Source: Polyangiaceae bacterium
GTDB taxonomy: Bacteria; Myxococcota_A; Polyangia; Polyangiales; Polyangiaceae
Assembly (NCBI GenBank): GCA_013361525.1
Contig: JABFXY010000152.1
Coordinates: 1-54,507, forward strand
Length of the DNA stretch: 54,507 bases
Direction: 5' to 3'
The position numbers and the translations under genes are program-made. The number at the start of each line of letters is the position of its first letter. Positions within the stretch are counted from its first letter, which is position 1. Of this stretch, positions 42,340-50,436 are shown piece after piece. The notes below the pieces were generated by a model. It was not told the DNA's origin and made no database searches. It saw only the letters and a program-made list of their open reading frames with translations.

Positions 42340-42524
42340 GCGAATGAAGCGGACAGGGTTGCATTATCCAGTCGCGATTCGTTCGCGGTTGCAGCTGAGA
42401 GAGCGCTGGTTGCTGCCGGCTATCTAGCATAACCGCGCGAAATCTAGTCCAGAGCGACACGCGTATGACGGACTGACGCGAACAGATCGAGGGGAGTTGA
42501 TGCAACCCCGGTCGATTCATTCGC
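42340..42524. repeat. Composite repeat element 3: two 47-nt palindromes, inverted
   Basis: Palindrome C is 42340-42386 (GGGTTGCATTATCC central, plus strand); palindrome U0 is 42478-42524 (GGGGTTGCATCAACTCC central, minus strand). Both are 47 nt with GCGAA...TTCGC ends, 138 nt apart. U0 pairs ATCGA with TCGAT and GTTG with CAAC inside. Element 3 is directly followed by five more palindromes. Upstream, GCGGCGGATTCAAyTGCGC occurs twice (42251-42290). Confidence 0.78.
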
Positions 42525-42570
42525 AAGCGGTGCTGGGGAAGGCTGCGCCCACGCGCCGGTGGTCGCACAT

Positions 42571-43109
42571 GCGAATGGGCGTCGGAGATATGGTCTATGT
42601 ACGGTGCAATCGCTTGCCGCCAGCGGTGCCGCGGCGCCGACGCTGCAACCGCTGTAGGACGCCAGCACCGGCCCAAAAGCGAATGGGAGGCGGGGACACA
42701 GTCTATGTCTCCCCGAATCATGCGGTGGCGCACGGAGCCCCGCCGACGCCGGCGAGCACAATCGGCCCAAAGTGCATGACAGCCCGGCCCAATTATGCGC
42801 CCCGCCCAGCCGCAGCATGCTCGCACCGCACTCGGCAGCAAGGCGCACCGTCCGAATGCGAATAGGAGCCCGGGACATAGTCTATGTCGCGCCGAATCAT
42901 TCGCCGGCGCGCCTACGAAAGACGCCGCCTACGAAAGACGTGCGCCGCCGCCGCAAATACGAATGAGCGACCGCGACATATTCTATGTGGGGTCCAATCG
43001 TTCGCCGCGGCCTGCTTCTCGGTGCGGGAGTGGCCGCCTCCATGTCGCACACAGCACAAAATGCGAACGGGACCAGCGGACATCATCGATGTGTGCCCCA
43101 ATCGTTCGC
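42571..43109. repeat. Array of five 47-nt palindromes with central ACATAG/CTATGT dyad
   Basis: Units: U1 42571-42617, U2 42679-42725, U3 42858-42904, U4 42959-43005, U5 43063-43109. Each is 47 nt, ends in GCGAA/TTCGC or a near variant, and carries a dyad centred on nucleotide 24. In U3 GACATAG-T-CTATGTC is a perfect 7-bp dyad. Spacing start to start is 108, 179, 101 and 104; the long interval may hide a degraded unit (an AATTATGCGC end at 42791). Spacers are GC-rich and unrelated except for GCCTACGAAAGACG repeated near 42911 and 42927. No coding sequence is seen between 42181 and 43193. Confidence 0.78.
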
Positions 43110-43193
43110 CACGCCGCCCGGCCACGCCAGCCGGCCACCGAGCCGCCCGCGAACCGCACCACCCCAGCTGCACTACCCGACAGCCGCGACCGC

Positions 43194-44300
43194 CTACCGA
43201 TCCACCCGAAACGGCCCCACATCCACCGGCGGAGCCTCCCCCGCGATCAGCGCCGCAATAATCTCCGCCGTAATCGGGGACAGCAAAATACCGTTTCGGT
43301 AATGCCCAGTCGCGAGCCATAGGCCGCGCGCATTGGCCGGACCGATAAAAGGCAATTCATCCGGTGTGTGCGGGCGAAACGCCGACCAAGCTCGCACCAT
43401 TTCGGCGCCACGCAGAGACGGGACCATTTCCATCGCGCCCCCAATGAGGTCGTGGACGGCGCCGGCGGTGACGAGCCGCTCGAATCCGACGAATTCGAGG
43501 GTGGAGCCGACGAGGATGCGACCGTCGTCGCGCGGGCTCAAATAGGCAGCGCTGCTCCAGACGATGCCGCGAAGCGGTGGGATCGGGGTCATCAGCTCGA
43601 CGATTTGGCCGCGCGCGGGACGGATGGCAGACGGGCCGAGCGGCACGCCGGGTACCAGGTTCGACCAGCTGCCGGCGGCGATGACGACGTGCGGCGCTTC
43701 CAGGATGTCGCCGCCCTCCATCTCGACGCCCGCGACGCGGCCGTCCCGTACGACGACACGTCGGACGAGCGCGCCCGAGGTGAAACGCGCGCCGGCACGC
43801 TCTGCTCCGATGCGGAGGGCGCGGAGCCAGCGAGGCGGGTCGACGCGCGCCTCTTCGGGATAGTGCGCGGCGGCGCGAGATGCGCCGATCGCAGGCTCGA
43901 TCGCGCGGGCCTGCGCTTCGGTGAGGAGCTCGACGCGTTGGCCGTCGGCGCGTTGCCAAGCGGCGTGCTCTTCCAGGATCTTCGCATCCTTGTCGTCGAA
44001 GGCGACGCGCAAGAGGCCGCAGACGCGATGCTCGACGTCGATGCCGGTCCGCTTCGCAAGCTCGCCGGCCCATGCGCCGAAGCGCTCGCGGCTTGCCAGG
44101 CAAAGCGACGAGAGCGGGCCTTGCTCGTGGGATTCGACCTGAGCCGCGAGCATGCCGGCTGCGGCGCTCGAGGCTTCCGCGCCGGGGACGCTGCGCTCGA
44201 GCACGCGCACGGACGCGCCGCGACGGCCGAGCTCCAGGGCGATCGCGCAGCCCATGACCCCCGCCCCGACGACGATGACTTCGGGGGATTGGGTGGTCAC
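43194..44300 (-). CDS. thiO: Glycine oxidase ThiO (FAD-dependent)
   Basis: About 368 residues. It has the FAD-binding dinucleotide motif IVVGAGVMGCAIALELGRRG followed by VRVLER, the DAO-family SSAAAGMLAAQ segment, VVIAAGSWSNLVPG, and the C-terminal GLWLATGHYRNGILLSP motif that is highly typical of ThiO. It converts glycine to the iminoglycine used for the thiazole of thiamine. The start is a GTG at 44300 overlapping the upstream stop (GTGA). No other thiamine gene is nearby, so a role as a general D-amino-acid/glycine oxidase is possible. Confidence 0.87.
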   Translation of the reverse strand: MTTQSPEVIVVGAGVMGCAIALELGRRGASVRVLERSVPGAEASSAAAGMLAAQVESHEQGPLSSLCLASRERFGAWAGELAKRTGIDVEHRVCGLLRVAFDDKDAKILEEHAAWQRADGQRVELLTEAQARAIEPAIGASRAAAHYPEEARVDPPRWLRALRIGAERAGARFTSGALVRRVVVRDGRVAGVEMEGGDILEAPHVVIAAGSWSNLVPGVPLGPSAIRPARGQIVELMTPIPPLRGIVWSSAAYLSPRDDGRILVGSTLEFVGFERLVTAGAVHDLIGGAMEMVPSLRGAEMVRAWSAFRPHTPDELPFIGPANARGLWLATGHYRNGILLSPITAEIIAALIAGEAPPVDVGPFRVDR

Positions 44301-45775
44301 GTCTGGTCCAAGAACTCGTCGTGCTCGGAACCGCACAAGAAGAACGTGCAGCCCGTGCTCGTGGTGATCGCGTCGTGAATCGTCTCGCTTTCGGCGCGGT
44401 AATACTCGCCTGCGCGCATCTCGTGCTCGCCGAAGAACGCGACGCCGGAGACGAGCATCGCTTCTTCCGGCGCGGCGTGGCGCCTCGCAGGAAGCGACGC
44501 GCCTGCCGCGATGCGCACGAGCGCCGTGTACACGCCGGATCGCGGATCGCGGTAGAGGAGCTTCATCGTCACGCCGGGCGCCGACGGGTGCGGCTGCCAT
44601 TGCGAAGCGTCGGGCCGCACGATGGTGACGCCGGGCGCAACGACGGTGCGCAGCGGGCGCTGCGCCGTCGCCGGCTGCGCTTCTCGCTGCAACATGCTCG
44701 CGACCGAGGGGGACTCCGCGGCGGCATCGACGATGGCGGCCTTGATCGGATCGGGCACGCTGAGCGAGCCCATCATGAGCGTGCCGCGCGGTTGCCCGGT
44801 GCGGCGGAGCGGTGGCGGCGCGCTCGTCCGCGGCTGCTCTCCCGGAGGCGCGCTTCCCGGAAGCGGGCGCACGCTCGGTGCCGAGCTGGTGCTCGGCGGG
44901 CGCGCGCTCGGCGCGGCCGGCGCATTCGCGCCCGTCAATCGTTGGACGTCCAACGATGCCGACGAGATCTTTCGCTTCGGCGGCGCCGGCGTCTCGTGCA
45001 CGCCGTTCGGAGGGAGGCTCGAGGACGGGTCGATGCGCCTCTCGTGCGCCTCGGGAATGCCGGCGATCGTGCGGGCGCGCTGCCCAACGACGGCGCGCGG
45101 GGGAGGTGGCGGCGAAAGCGCGAAAGCGAGATCCTCGATCGCGTCCGCAGCCGGAAACTTCGATGTTTGCCCCGGCGCTCGCAGGCCTGCGCGTTGCTGC
45201 GTCTCGCCCGCGTAGGAGAGCGTCTCGACCTTCCGTTTGAAACGCTCCGCAGCGATGGGATCCGCAGCAGCCGGGTGGCCCGGCGGCGGCGGCGCGGTGG
45301 GCGCGGCCGAAATCTTTTCGGACGACGGCGGACGCGGCCCGCCGAGCGTTTTCGCAGGCGGCATCGAATCCGGCGTCACGAGACCCGCCTCGGTATCCGT
45401 GCGGAACTTGAGCGCGGCGGGCGTACCGGCGCGCGGCGACGACGGTGGTTTCGTCGGAGCACCGAGCGGCGGCGTGAGTGTCGGCCGCAGGTGCGCGGCC
45501 GCTTCAGGCGGTATCGAAGGCTCGGCCTCGGCCATCGGGCGGAGCGATCCGGCGCTCGGGCCGGCTTTCGCCACGAGATCCATCACGCGCGAGAGCATCT
45601 CCCGCCGAGCATCGGGCGGCGGCGGAATCGCCGCCCACCGCATCGTGACGTTGCGAAGCCTACGTGCCTCGATCAGCGCGGCTTTGATCTCCGCGGTGCT
45701 GTCGCTCTTCGAGAGCCGCAGGATCAGATCGTCGAGCACCTTCTCGACCTGCATCGCCGCGGCGGTCTGCATCAC
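44297..45775 (-). CDS. Pro-rich protein with C-terminal ChrR-type cupin
   Basis: A 492-residue protein. A short helical N-terminus (VEKVLDDLILRLSKSDSTAE) and about 290 residues of Pro/Ala/Ser-rich, probably disordered linker lead to a cupin domain (about 385-490). The cupin has ASQWQPHPSAPGVTMKLLYR, LPARRHAAPEEAMLVSGVA and MRAGEYYRAESETIHDAITT, matching the ChrR-type cupin found in anti-sigma factors, with His/Glu/His metal ligands. It has no ChrR zinc-finger part here. It overlaps both operon neighbours by a few bases (thiO downstream, a membrane protein upstream). Confidence 0.78.
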   Translation of the reverse strand: MMQTAAAMQVEKVLDDLILRLSKSDSTAEIKAALIEARRLRNVTMRWAAIPPPPDARREMLSRVMDLVAKAGPSAGSLRPMAEAEPSIPPEAAAHLRPTLTPPLGAPTKPPSSPRAGTPAALKFRTDTEAGLVTPDSMPPAKTLGGPRPPSSEKISAAPTAPPPPGHPAAADPIAAERFKRKVETLSYAGETQQRAGLRAPGQTSKFPAADAIEDLAFALSPPPPPRAVVGQRARTIAGIPEAHERRIDPSSSLPPNGVHETPAPPKRKISSASLDVQRLTGANAPAAPSARPPSTSSAPSVRPLPGSAPPGEQPRTSAPPPLRRTGQPRGTLMMGSLSVPDPIKAAIVDAAAESPSVASMLQREAQPATAQRPLRTVVAPGVTIVRPDASQWQPHPSAPGVTMKLLYRDPRSGVYTALVRIAAGASLPARRHAAPEEAMLVSGVAFFGEHEMRAGEYYRAESETIHDAITTSTGCTFFLCGSEHDEFLDQT

Positions 45776-46473
45776 GTTGCACCCTCACCGGCGGGAGGTG
45801 CAGTCGCAGCACCGGCGCCGCCGTCACGGACGCGCGCGAGGAGCCGTACGATCCCGATGAAGTTCCACGCGGCGAATGCGACGAACAAACACACGAGCGC
45901 AAGCGCCCAGCGCGATGCGCGCGGCGAGCTGCCGTCGATGAGGATCCACGCGTCCGCAGGGACGTCCACGCCGGTCTTCGACTTCACCGAGTCGCGCAAA
46001 CCCGCATGCCGTAAGCCCGCTTCGGAGAACGGGACGAGCCTTCCCGCGAAGTTGTTCGGCGGGATGAAACGCGGCCCTTCGAAGCCTTCGGGCACGCGGA
46101 TTTCGATCCACAGCTTGTCGTTGCCCGCGACCGGCGCGAGCCGGAACGAATCGCTCTCCGCGGGGCGGCCGTATTTGATGGCGCCGTTCGTACCGAGGAG
46201 CTTCGTCGTGCCCGCGACGTACGAATTCGACTCCGACGAGCTGGTGCTCCACGCGGTGAGGTCGCCGAGATCCTGCGGTGTGCTCGCGGCGAGCGCGTAT
46301 CGCGCCTCGCTTCGCAGCGACCACGCGAGAAGGCCCGCGGCGATCCCCGTGATCACCATGAGCGTGATCGTCAGCCATCGCTCGCGCTTCGGCGGCGCCG
46401 GCAGAGCCAACAGCTCCGGATCGTCCTTCGGTGAATCCGAAGCGACTAGCGCGGTACTCGAGTTCGAGGGCAC
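45772..46473 (-). CDS. Membrane protein with a periplasmic domain
   Basis: A 233-residue protein from a GTG. One membrane helix near the start (LTITLMVITGIAAGLLAW), a folded middle domain of about 120 residues, probably periplasmic (KLWIEIRVPEGFEGPRFIPP, SKTGVDVPADAWILIDGSSP), and a second helix (ALALVCLFVAFAAWNFIGIV) near the end. No family is recognised. It starts the three-gene operon with the cupin protein and ThiO; the stop overlaps the next start. Confidence 0.7.
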   Translation of the reverse strand: MPSNSSTALVASDSPKDDPELLALPAPPKRERWLTITLMVITGIAAGLLAWSLRSEARYALAASTPQDLGDLTAWSTSSSESNSYVAGTTKLLGTNGAIKYGRPAESDSFRLAPVAGNDKLWIEIRVPEGFEGPRFIPPNNFAGRLVPFSEAGLRHAGLRDSVKSKTGVDVPADAWILIDGSSPRASRWALALVCLFVAFAAWNFIGIVRLLARVRDGGAGAATAPPAGEGAT

Positions 46474-46707
46474 TTCGGCCTACCAGTATACAGAAGGGCG
46501 ACGCTACGCACGCTTCTCGTTGCCTGCGACGTCACGGCCTGATCGGGGGAGCCCTCGACCGCACGTCCTACCGTCGAGGCTGCACGGGATACTTGTCCAG
46601 TCGTCCGCAAACAGGCGGCCGACGGTGGTGCGGACGGTTCGCCTCGGGTGCGAGGGCAATCAGGTAGTTGCCCGCACGGTGGGGTACCACTAGCCTGCAC
46701 CAACCCC

Positions 46708-47238
46708 ATGGCCGCCTCGACAAAGTCGGTGGTTTGCCCCGCGTGCAGCTACAAGAACGCTCCGAACGCGACGCGCTGCGTTTCCTGCGGCGTGACGATC
46801 GACGTGGGCCCGAAGTCCAAGGCCGACCCGTCGAAGAATCGGTACACGGGCCAAACGAGCTTCAGCGTCATCTGGTGCATGATCGCCTTCGTCGTGCTGG
46901 GCGTTTTGACGGGCGCGCTCGTCATCGGCCTGCCGATGGTCGTCACCCAGCTCGACTTCGAAGGGTCGAACGGGATGCTCGTCTCGATCCCCGTCTGGTT
47001 CATCGGCGGTCTGCTGATCGGGATGATCTCGCCCGGTCGCACCTTCATCGAGCCCGTCGTCGCGGCGCTCTTCGTCGCGATACCCACCGTCATTTATCTG
47101 TGGGCGTACCAGACGGTCCGCGTCCTGCCGGGCTTCATGTACGCCATCATGGCGATGATCGGCGTCATGTTCACGCTGATCGGTTCGTACCTCGGCGAGC
47201 GCATCCAGATGGGTCCGCCGCCGAAGCCCGCGGATTGA
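46708..47238 (+). CDS. Zinc-ribbon membrane protein
   Basis: A 176-residue protein. An N-terminal zinc ribbon (CPACSYKNAPNATRCVSCGV) is followed by four transmembrane segments (VIWCMIAFVVLGVLTGALVI, MLVSIPVWFIGGLLIGMI, VAALFVAIPTVIYLWAY, YAIMAMIGVMFTLIGSYLG). ATG 46708 is the first codon giving the ribbon directly. Function unknown. The upstream gap 46474-46707 shows no gene. Confidence 0.78.
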   Translation: MAASTKSVVCPACSYKNAPNATRCVSCGVTIDVGPKSKADPSKNRYTGQTSFSVIWCMIAFVVLGVLTGALVIGLPMVVTQLDFEGSNGMLVSIPVWFIGGLLIGMISPGRTFIEPVVAALFVAIPTVIYLWAYQTVRVLPGFMYAIMAMIGVMFTLIGSYLGERIQMGPPPKPAD

Positions 47239-47244
47239 TCGCCC

Positions 47245-47649
47245 TTGTTTCGTGAGGCAAGCGCGCTCGTTTTCGCGCTGCTCGCGCTCGGCTGCAGCCC
47301 TTCGGATCGCGAGCAGTTCGACAGCGTCGAGAGCGCCGTTCAGCGGGCGCGCGATACGCCGCCGAGCCGGCCGGCGGACATCCGTGCAGCGGCCGACGCG
47401 ATCAAAAACCTGAAGGTGGAGAACCCGAAGGCCGTTGCGGCTCGCGATGCGTGCGCGACGGCCCAATACAACCGGGCGACCATCTTCGAGCTCACCGAGC
47501 GAATCAAAGCGGAGATCGACGACCCCCCGGTCGAGAGCCCCCAGCTCCTCGCCGAGTGGTATCGAAAGTTCGACGAGGCACAGGCCGCGCATCCACAGCT
47601 CGAGGACGTTTGCAGCCAGCGGATGAGCGAGCTCTGGACCGGCCGCTGA
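47245..47649 (+). CDS. Small lipoprotein
   Basis: About 134 residues from a TTG at 47245, seven bases after the preceding stop. Signal core ASALVFALLALGC with lipobox LALGC; the mature part is helical and charged (FELTERIKAEIDD, FDEAQAAHPQLEDVCSQRMS). No family is recognised. It is probably co-transcribed with the zinc-ribbon membrane gene. The stop is followed at once by the first copy of the 32-nt direct repeat. Confidence 0.6.
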   Translation: MFREASALVFALLALGCSPSDREQFDSVESAVQRARDTPPSRPADIRAAADAIKNLKVENPKAVAARDACATAQYNRATIFELTERIKAEIDDPPVESPQLLAEWYRKFDEAQAAHPQLEDVCSQRMSELWTGR

Positions 47650-47656
47650 GGGGCGT

Positions 47657-47780
47657 CCGACGCCGTCGTGCGCGCGCGGGTATAACAGGGCGCGCACAGG
47701 CGGTGGGTGCCACGTGCGAGCGCAGCGAAGCACACCCCCAGGCGGGACCCGACGCCGTCGTGCGCGCGCGGGTATAACAG
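47657..47780 (+). repeat. 32-nt perfect direct repeat carrying a promoter-like TATAAC
   Basis: Copies at 47657-47688 and 47749-47780, 92 bp apart, identical over 32 bases and both ending GGGTATAACAG. TATAAC resembles a -10 hexamer; the second copy lies 23 bp upstream of the ffh start. Duplication may have doubled the ffh promoter. Confidence 0.7.
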
Positions 47781-47803
47781 TGTGCTAAGAGGCTCAATCC
47801 GTC

Positions 47804-49459
47804 ATGTTCGATACCCTCGCGCGCGGCTTTCGACAGGCTAAGAACCGGCTCGCCGGTCTCACCGAGCTCACCGAACAAAACATCGACGCAGCCCTGCGCG
47901 AGGTGCGGTTGAGCCTGCTCGAGGCCGATGTCGAAATCGGCGTCGTGAAGGCCTTCTTGGCCCGCGTGAAGGAAAAGGCGCTCGGCCAGACGCACCAGAG
48001 CCGCGTGAAGCACGAAGGCCAGACGCACGCGGTCGGCGCGAGCGACATCTTCGTCAAGATCTGCCACGACGAGCTCGTCTCGCTGATGTCGCACGATGTC
48101 GCTCCGGTGACGTTCGCGGAGGGCAGCGCACCGACCGGCATCATGATGGTCGGTCTCCAAGGCTCGGGTAAGACGACGTCTTCTGCGAAGCTCGCGCGGT
48201 GGCTCGAAAAGCAGGGAAAGAAGCCGCTGCTCGTCGCCGCCGACATGCAGCGCCCCGCCGCCGTCGAACAGCTGAAGGTGCTCGGCGCGCAGATCAAGAT
48301 TCCGGTCTTCAACATCCCCGACAAATCGCCCGTCGAGATCTGCGCGGCCGCGCGCGACGAGGCGAAGAAGCAGGGGCGCGACGTCATCATCTACGACACG
48401 GCCGGTCGCCTCGCGATCGACGAGTCGCTCATGCAAGAGCTCGCGGAGATCAAGAGCAAGACCGCGCCGCAGAACATCTATCTCGTCATCGACGCGATGA
48501 TCGGTCAAGACAGCGTCAAGACCGCGCGCTCCTTCAACGATCGACTCGCCATCAACGGCGTCGTCCTGACGAAGCTCGACGGCGATGCGCGCGGCGGTGC
48601 CGCGATCAGCGTCAAGGAGGCGACCGGCGCGCCGATCCTCTTCTCGGGCGTCGGCGAGACCACGGACAAATTCGACGAGTTCCGCCCCGAGGGCATGGCG
48701 AGCCGCATCCTCGGGATGGGCGACGTCGTCGGCCTGATGCAGGACTTCGAAGAGGTCGTCGATCAGAAGAAGGCCGAAAAAGACGCAGAGCGAATGCTTT
48801 CGGGCGACTTCACGCTCGAAGACTTCCTCGAGCACATCCGAATGATTCAGAAGATGGGCTCGCTGAAGGATCTCGTCGACAAGCTCCCGCTCGGCGGGAT
48901 GCTCCCCGGCGGCCTGCCCGACAACGTGAACCTCGACGATCGCGAGCTCGTGCGGATCGAGGCGATGATTCAATCGATGACGCGCTTCGAAAAGCGCGAT
49001 CCCTACGCGCTCATTCGCGAGCCTTCGCGCGCCAATCGCATTGCGAACGGCTCCGGCACGAAGGTCGAGCAGGTCAACGACCTCATTCAGAAGTTCGTCT
49101 TCATGCGACAGATGATGTCGTCGCTCGGGCAGAACATGGGCATGATGGGAAAGATCCCCGGGCTCAAACAGATCGCGATGGCCCGCGGCGCGAAGAAGAT
49201 GATGCAGGGCGGTGGGTTCCCCGGCATGCCCGGTATGGGCGGCTTCCCCGGTATGCCCGGCGGCTTTCCCGGTATGGGCGGCGGCTTCCCCGGTATGCCC
49301 GGCATGGGTGGCTTCCCCGGTATGGGCGGCTTCCCCGGCATGGGCGGCGGCGACCACGAGTCCCTCACCAAGATGAAGCCCCTCTCCCAAGCCGAGAAGA
49401 ACGCGAAAAAAGCCGCGCGAAAGCGCGAGCGCGACGCCCGCAAGAAGGGGCGTCGCTAG
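47804..49459 (+). CDS. ffh: Signal recognition particle protein Ffh
   Basis: A 551-residue SRP54-type GTPase that binds signal peptides on the ribosome and delivers them to FtsY. The N domain starts MFDTLARGFRQAKNRLAGLT. The G domain has GLQGSGKTT, the DTAGR motif and TKLDGDARGG; the M domain follows with SGDFTLEDFLEHIRMIQKMG and GTKVEQVNDLIQKF. It is longer than usual (about 450) because of a C-terminal tail with six FPGM units spaced by Gly, then a Lys/Arg-rich end (KKAARKRERDARKKGRR). The extra basic tail could contact RNA or the membrane. Confidence 0.97.
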   Translation: MFDTLARGFRQAKNRLAGLTELTEQNIDAALREVRLSLLEADVEIGVVKAFLARVKEKALGQTHQSRVKHEGQTHAVGASDIFVKICHDELVSLMSHDVAPVTFAEGSAPTGIMMVGLQGSGKTTSSAKLARWLEKQGKKPLLVAADMQRPAAVEQLKVLGAQIKIPVFNIPDKSPVEICAAARDEAKKQGRDVIIYDTAGRLAIDESLMQELAEIKSKTAPQNIYLVIDAMIGQDSVKTARSFNDRLAINGVVLTKLDGDARGGAAISVKEATGAPILFSGVGETTDKFDEFRPEGMASRILGMGDVVGLMQDFEEVVDQKKAEKDAERMLSGDFTLEDFLEHIRMIQKMGSLKDLVDKLPLGGMLPGGLPDNVNLDDRELVRIEAMIQSMTRFEKRDPYALIREPSRANRIANGSGTKVEQVNDLIQKFVFMRQMMSSLGQNMGMMGKIPGLKQIAMARGAKKMMQGGGFPGMPGMGGFPGMPGGFPGMGGGFPGMPGMGGFPGMGGFPGMGGGDHESLTKMKPLSQAEKNAKKAARKRERDARKKGRR

Positions 49460-49479
49460 AGACAAAGGCAGAGAGAGAA

Positions 49480-49593
49480 AACAGGAAGGCGGGAAGACAG
49501 GAAGGAGGAGAGAGAGAATTTGTTTCTCCGTCGCTCCGACTGTCACCCTGAGCTCCCAAAATCTCTCGCTTCCTGTCTTCCCGCCTTCCTGTT
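49480..49593 (+). other. Long perfect inverted repeat (25-nt arms) between ffh and the next gene
   Basis: The left arm 49480-49504 and right arm 49569-49593 are exact reverse complements (both contain GGAAGGCGGGAAGACAGG or its complement), with purine-rich flanks extending the pairing imperfectly. The 64-base loop holds the ribosome site (AAGGAGG, 49502-49508, overlapping the arm) and the start of the CBM9-like gene. The right arm encodes part of that gene's signal peptide. Confidence 0.85.
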
Positions 49594-50344
49594 CCTCTCT
49601 CTTCTCCCGGCCTGCGACGCCGCGGAGAAGACCGCCGCGACAGCGAGCGCTGGGACGCCATTCGCCGGCCCGCATATGGACGTGCCGTTCGTCGGCGATG
49701 CAGAGATTCGAATCGACGGTGCGCTCGACGAGCCTGCTTGGACGACGGCGGCGAAAACCGGCGCATTCGTGGGCGCGCGGAGTGGACAGCCGCAACCGGG
49801 CCCGCTTCAGGGGCGCGCGCGGGTGTTTTGGGATTCGGCCTATCTCTATGTCGCATTCGAGATCGACGATGCGCGCGTCCGCGGCGGTTTCCCTGCGGAC
49901 GCGATCGATCCGCACCTTTGGGAGCGCGACACCGCCGAGATCATGATCGACCCCGACGGGGGCGATAACCGCGACTACTACGAGATCCAAATCAACCCGC
50001 AGGCCCTCGTCTTCGATTCTCAGTTCGACGATTACAATGCTCCGCGCGGCGGGCCGGCGGGCCCGTTCGGTCACGAGTCGTGGTCGAGCAAGGCGGAGCG
50101 CGCGGTGAAGATCGCCGGCACGCTCGACGACGATGCCGACCGTGACCACGGTTATGTGGTCGAGGCGAGGATCCCGTTCGCCGCCTTCGACAAAGCGAAG
50201 CGAAGCCCCCCCTCTCCGGGGGACACCTGGAAGATGAACCTCTACGCCATGCAGGACAACGGCGGGGTCGCGTGGTCCCCCATCCTCGGCGAGGGCAATT
50301 TCCACAGGGTTCGCTACTTCGGCGACGTCACATTCGTTCGCTAG
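49520..50344 (+). CDS. CBM9-like domain lipoprotein
   Basis: About 274 residues. From TTG 49520 the N-terminus LFLRRSDCHPELPKSLASCL continues into a hydrophobic core and lipobox LPAC. The mature domain follows the carbohydrate-binding family 9-like (DOMON-related) pattern: EIRIDGALDEPAWTTAA, ARVFWDSAYLYVAFEIDDA, WERDTAEIMIDPDGGDN, YYEIQINPQALVFD, GYVVEARIPFAAF and WKMNLYAMQDNGG. It probably binds sugars at the cell surface. AAGGAGG lies 11 bases upstream of the TTG. The signal-peptide codons form one arm of the long inverted repeat. Confidence 0.85.
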   Translation: MFLRRSDCHPELPKSLASCLPAFLFLSLLPACDAAEKTAATASAGTPFAGPHMDVPFVGDAEIRIDGALDEPAWTTAAKTGAFVGARSGQPQPGPLQGRARVFWDSAYLYVAFEIDDARVRGGFPADAIDPHLWERDTAEIMIDPDGGDNRDYYEIQINPQALVFDSQFDDYNAPRGGPAGPFGHESWSSKAERAVKIAGTLDDDADRDHGYVVEARIPFAAFDKAKRSPPSPGDTWKMNLYAMQDNGGVAWSPILGEGNFHRVRYFGDVTFVR

Positions 50345-50436
50345 TCCGCCCGAAGGCCGCCACCGATTCGTCACCGCCATTGCAGTAGTCAACGCTTTCG
50401 GCGCACGATTACGGTGCGCACGAGACGGAGGAAAAC

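Noticed and set aside
42478..43109. CRISPR array
   Set aside because: Units are palindromes that differ from each other at many bases, the intervals vary from 93 to 179 nt, and no cas gene is present. Real CRISPR repeats are near identical with uniform spacers.
42340..43109. Integron attC site array
   Set aside because: Unit length is fixed at 47 nt, there are no GTTRRRY/RYYYAAC ends, and no cassette genes lie between units.
42490..43320. Protein-coding genes in several frames across the palindrome array
   Set aside because: Open frames exist on both strands but are Arg/Pro/Ala-rich, mutually overlapping and without ribosome sites. The 47-nt symmetry explains the sequence better.
44321..46693. 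790-residue plus-strand open frame
   Set aside because: Arg-rich antisense shadow of the cupin and membrane-protein genes at high GC; no recognisable motif.
50331..50341. Another copy of the 47-nt palindrome end (CATTCGTTCGC)
   Set aside because: It is the end of the CBM9-like coding sequence and no matching GCGAA lies 47 nt away.
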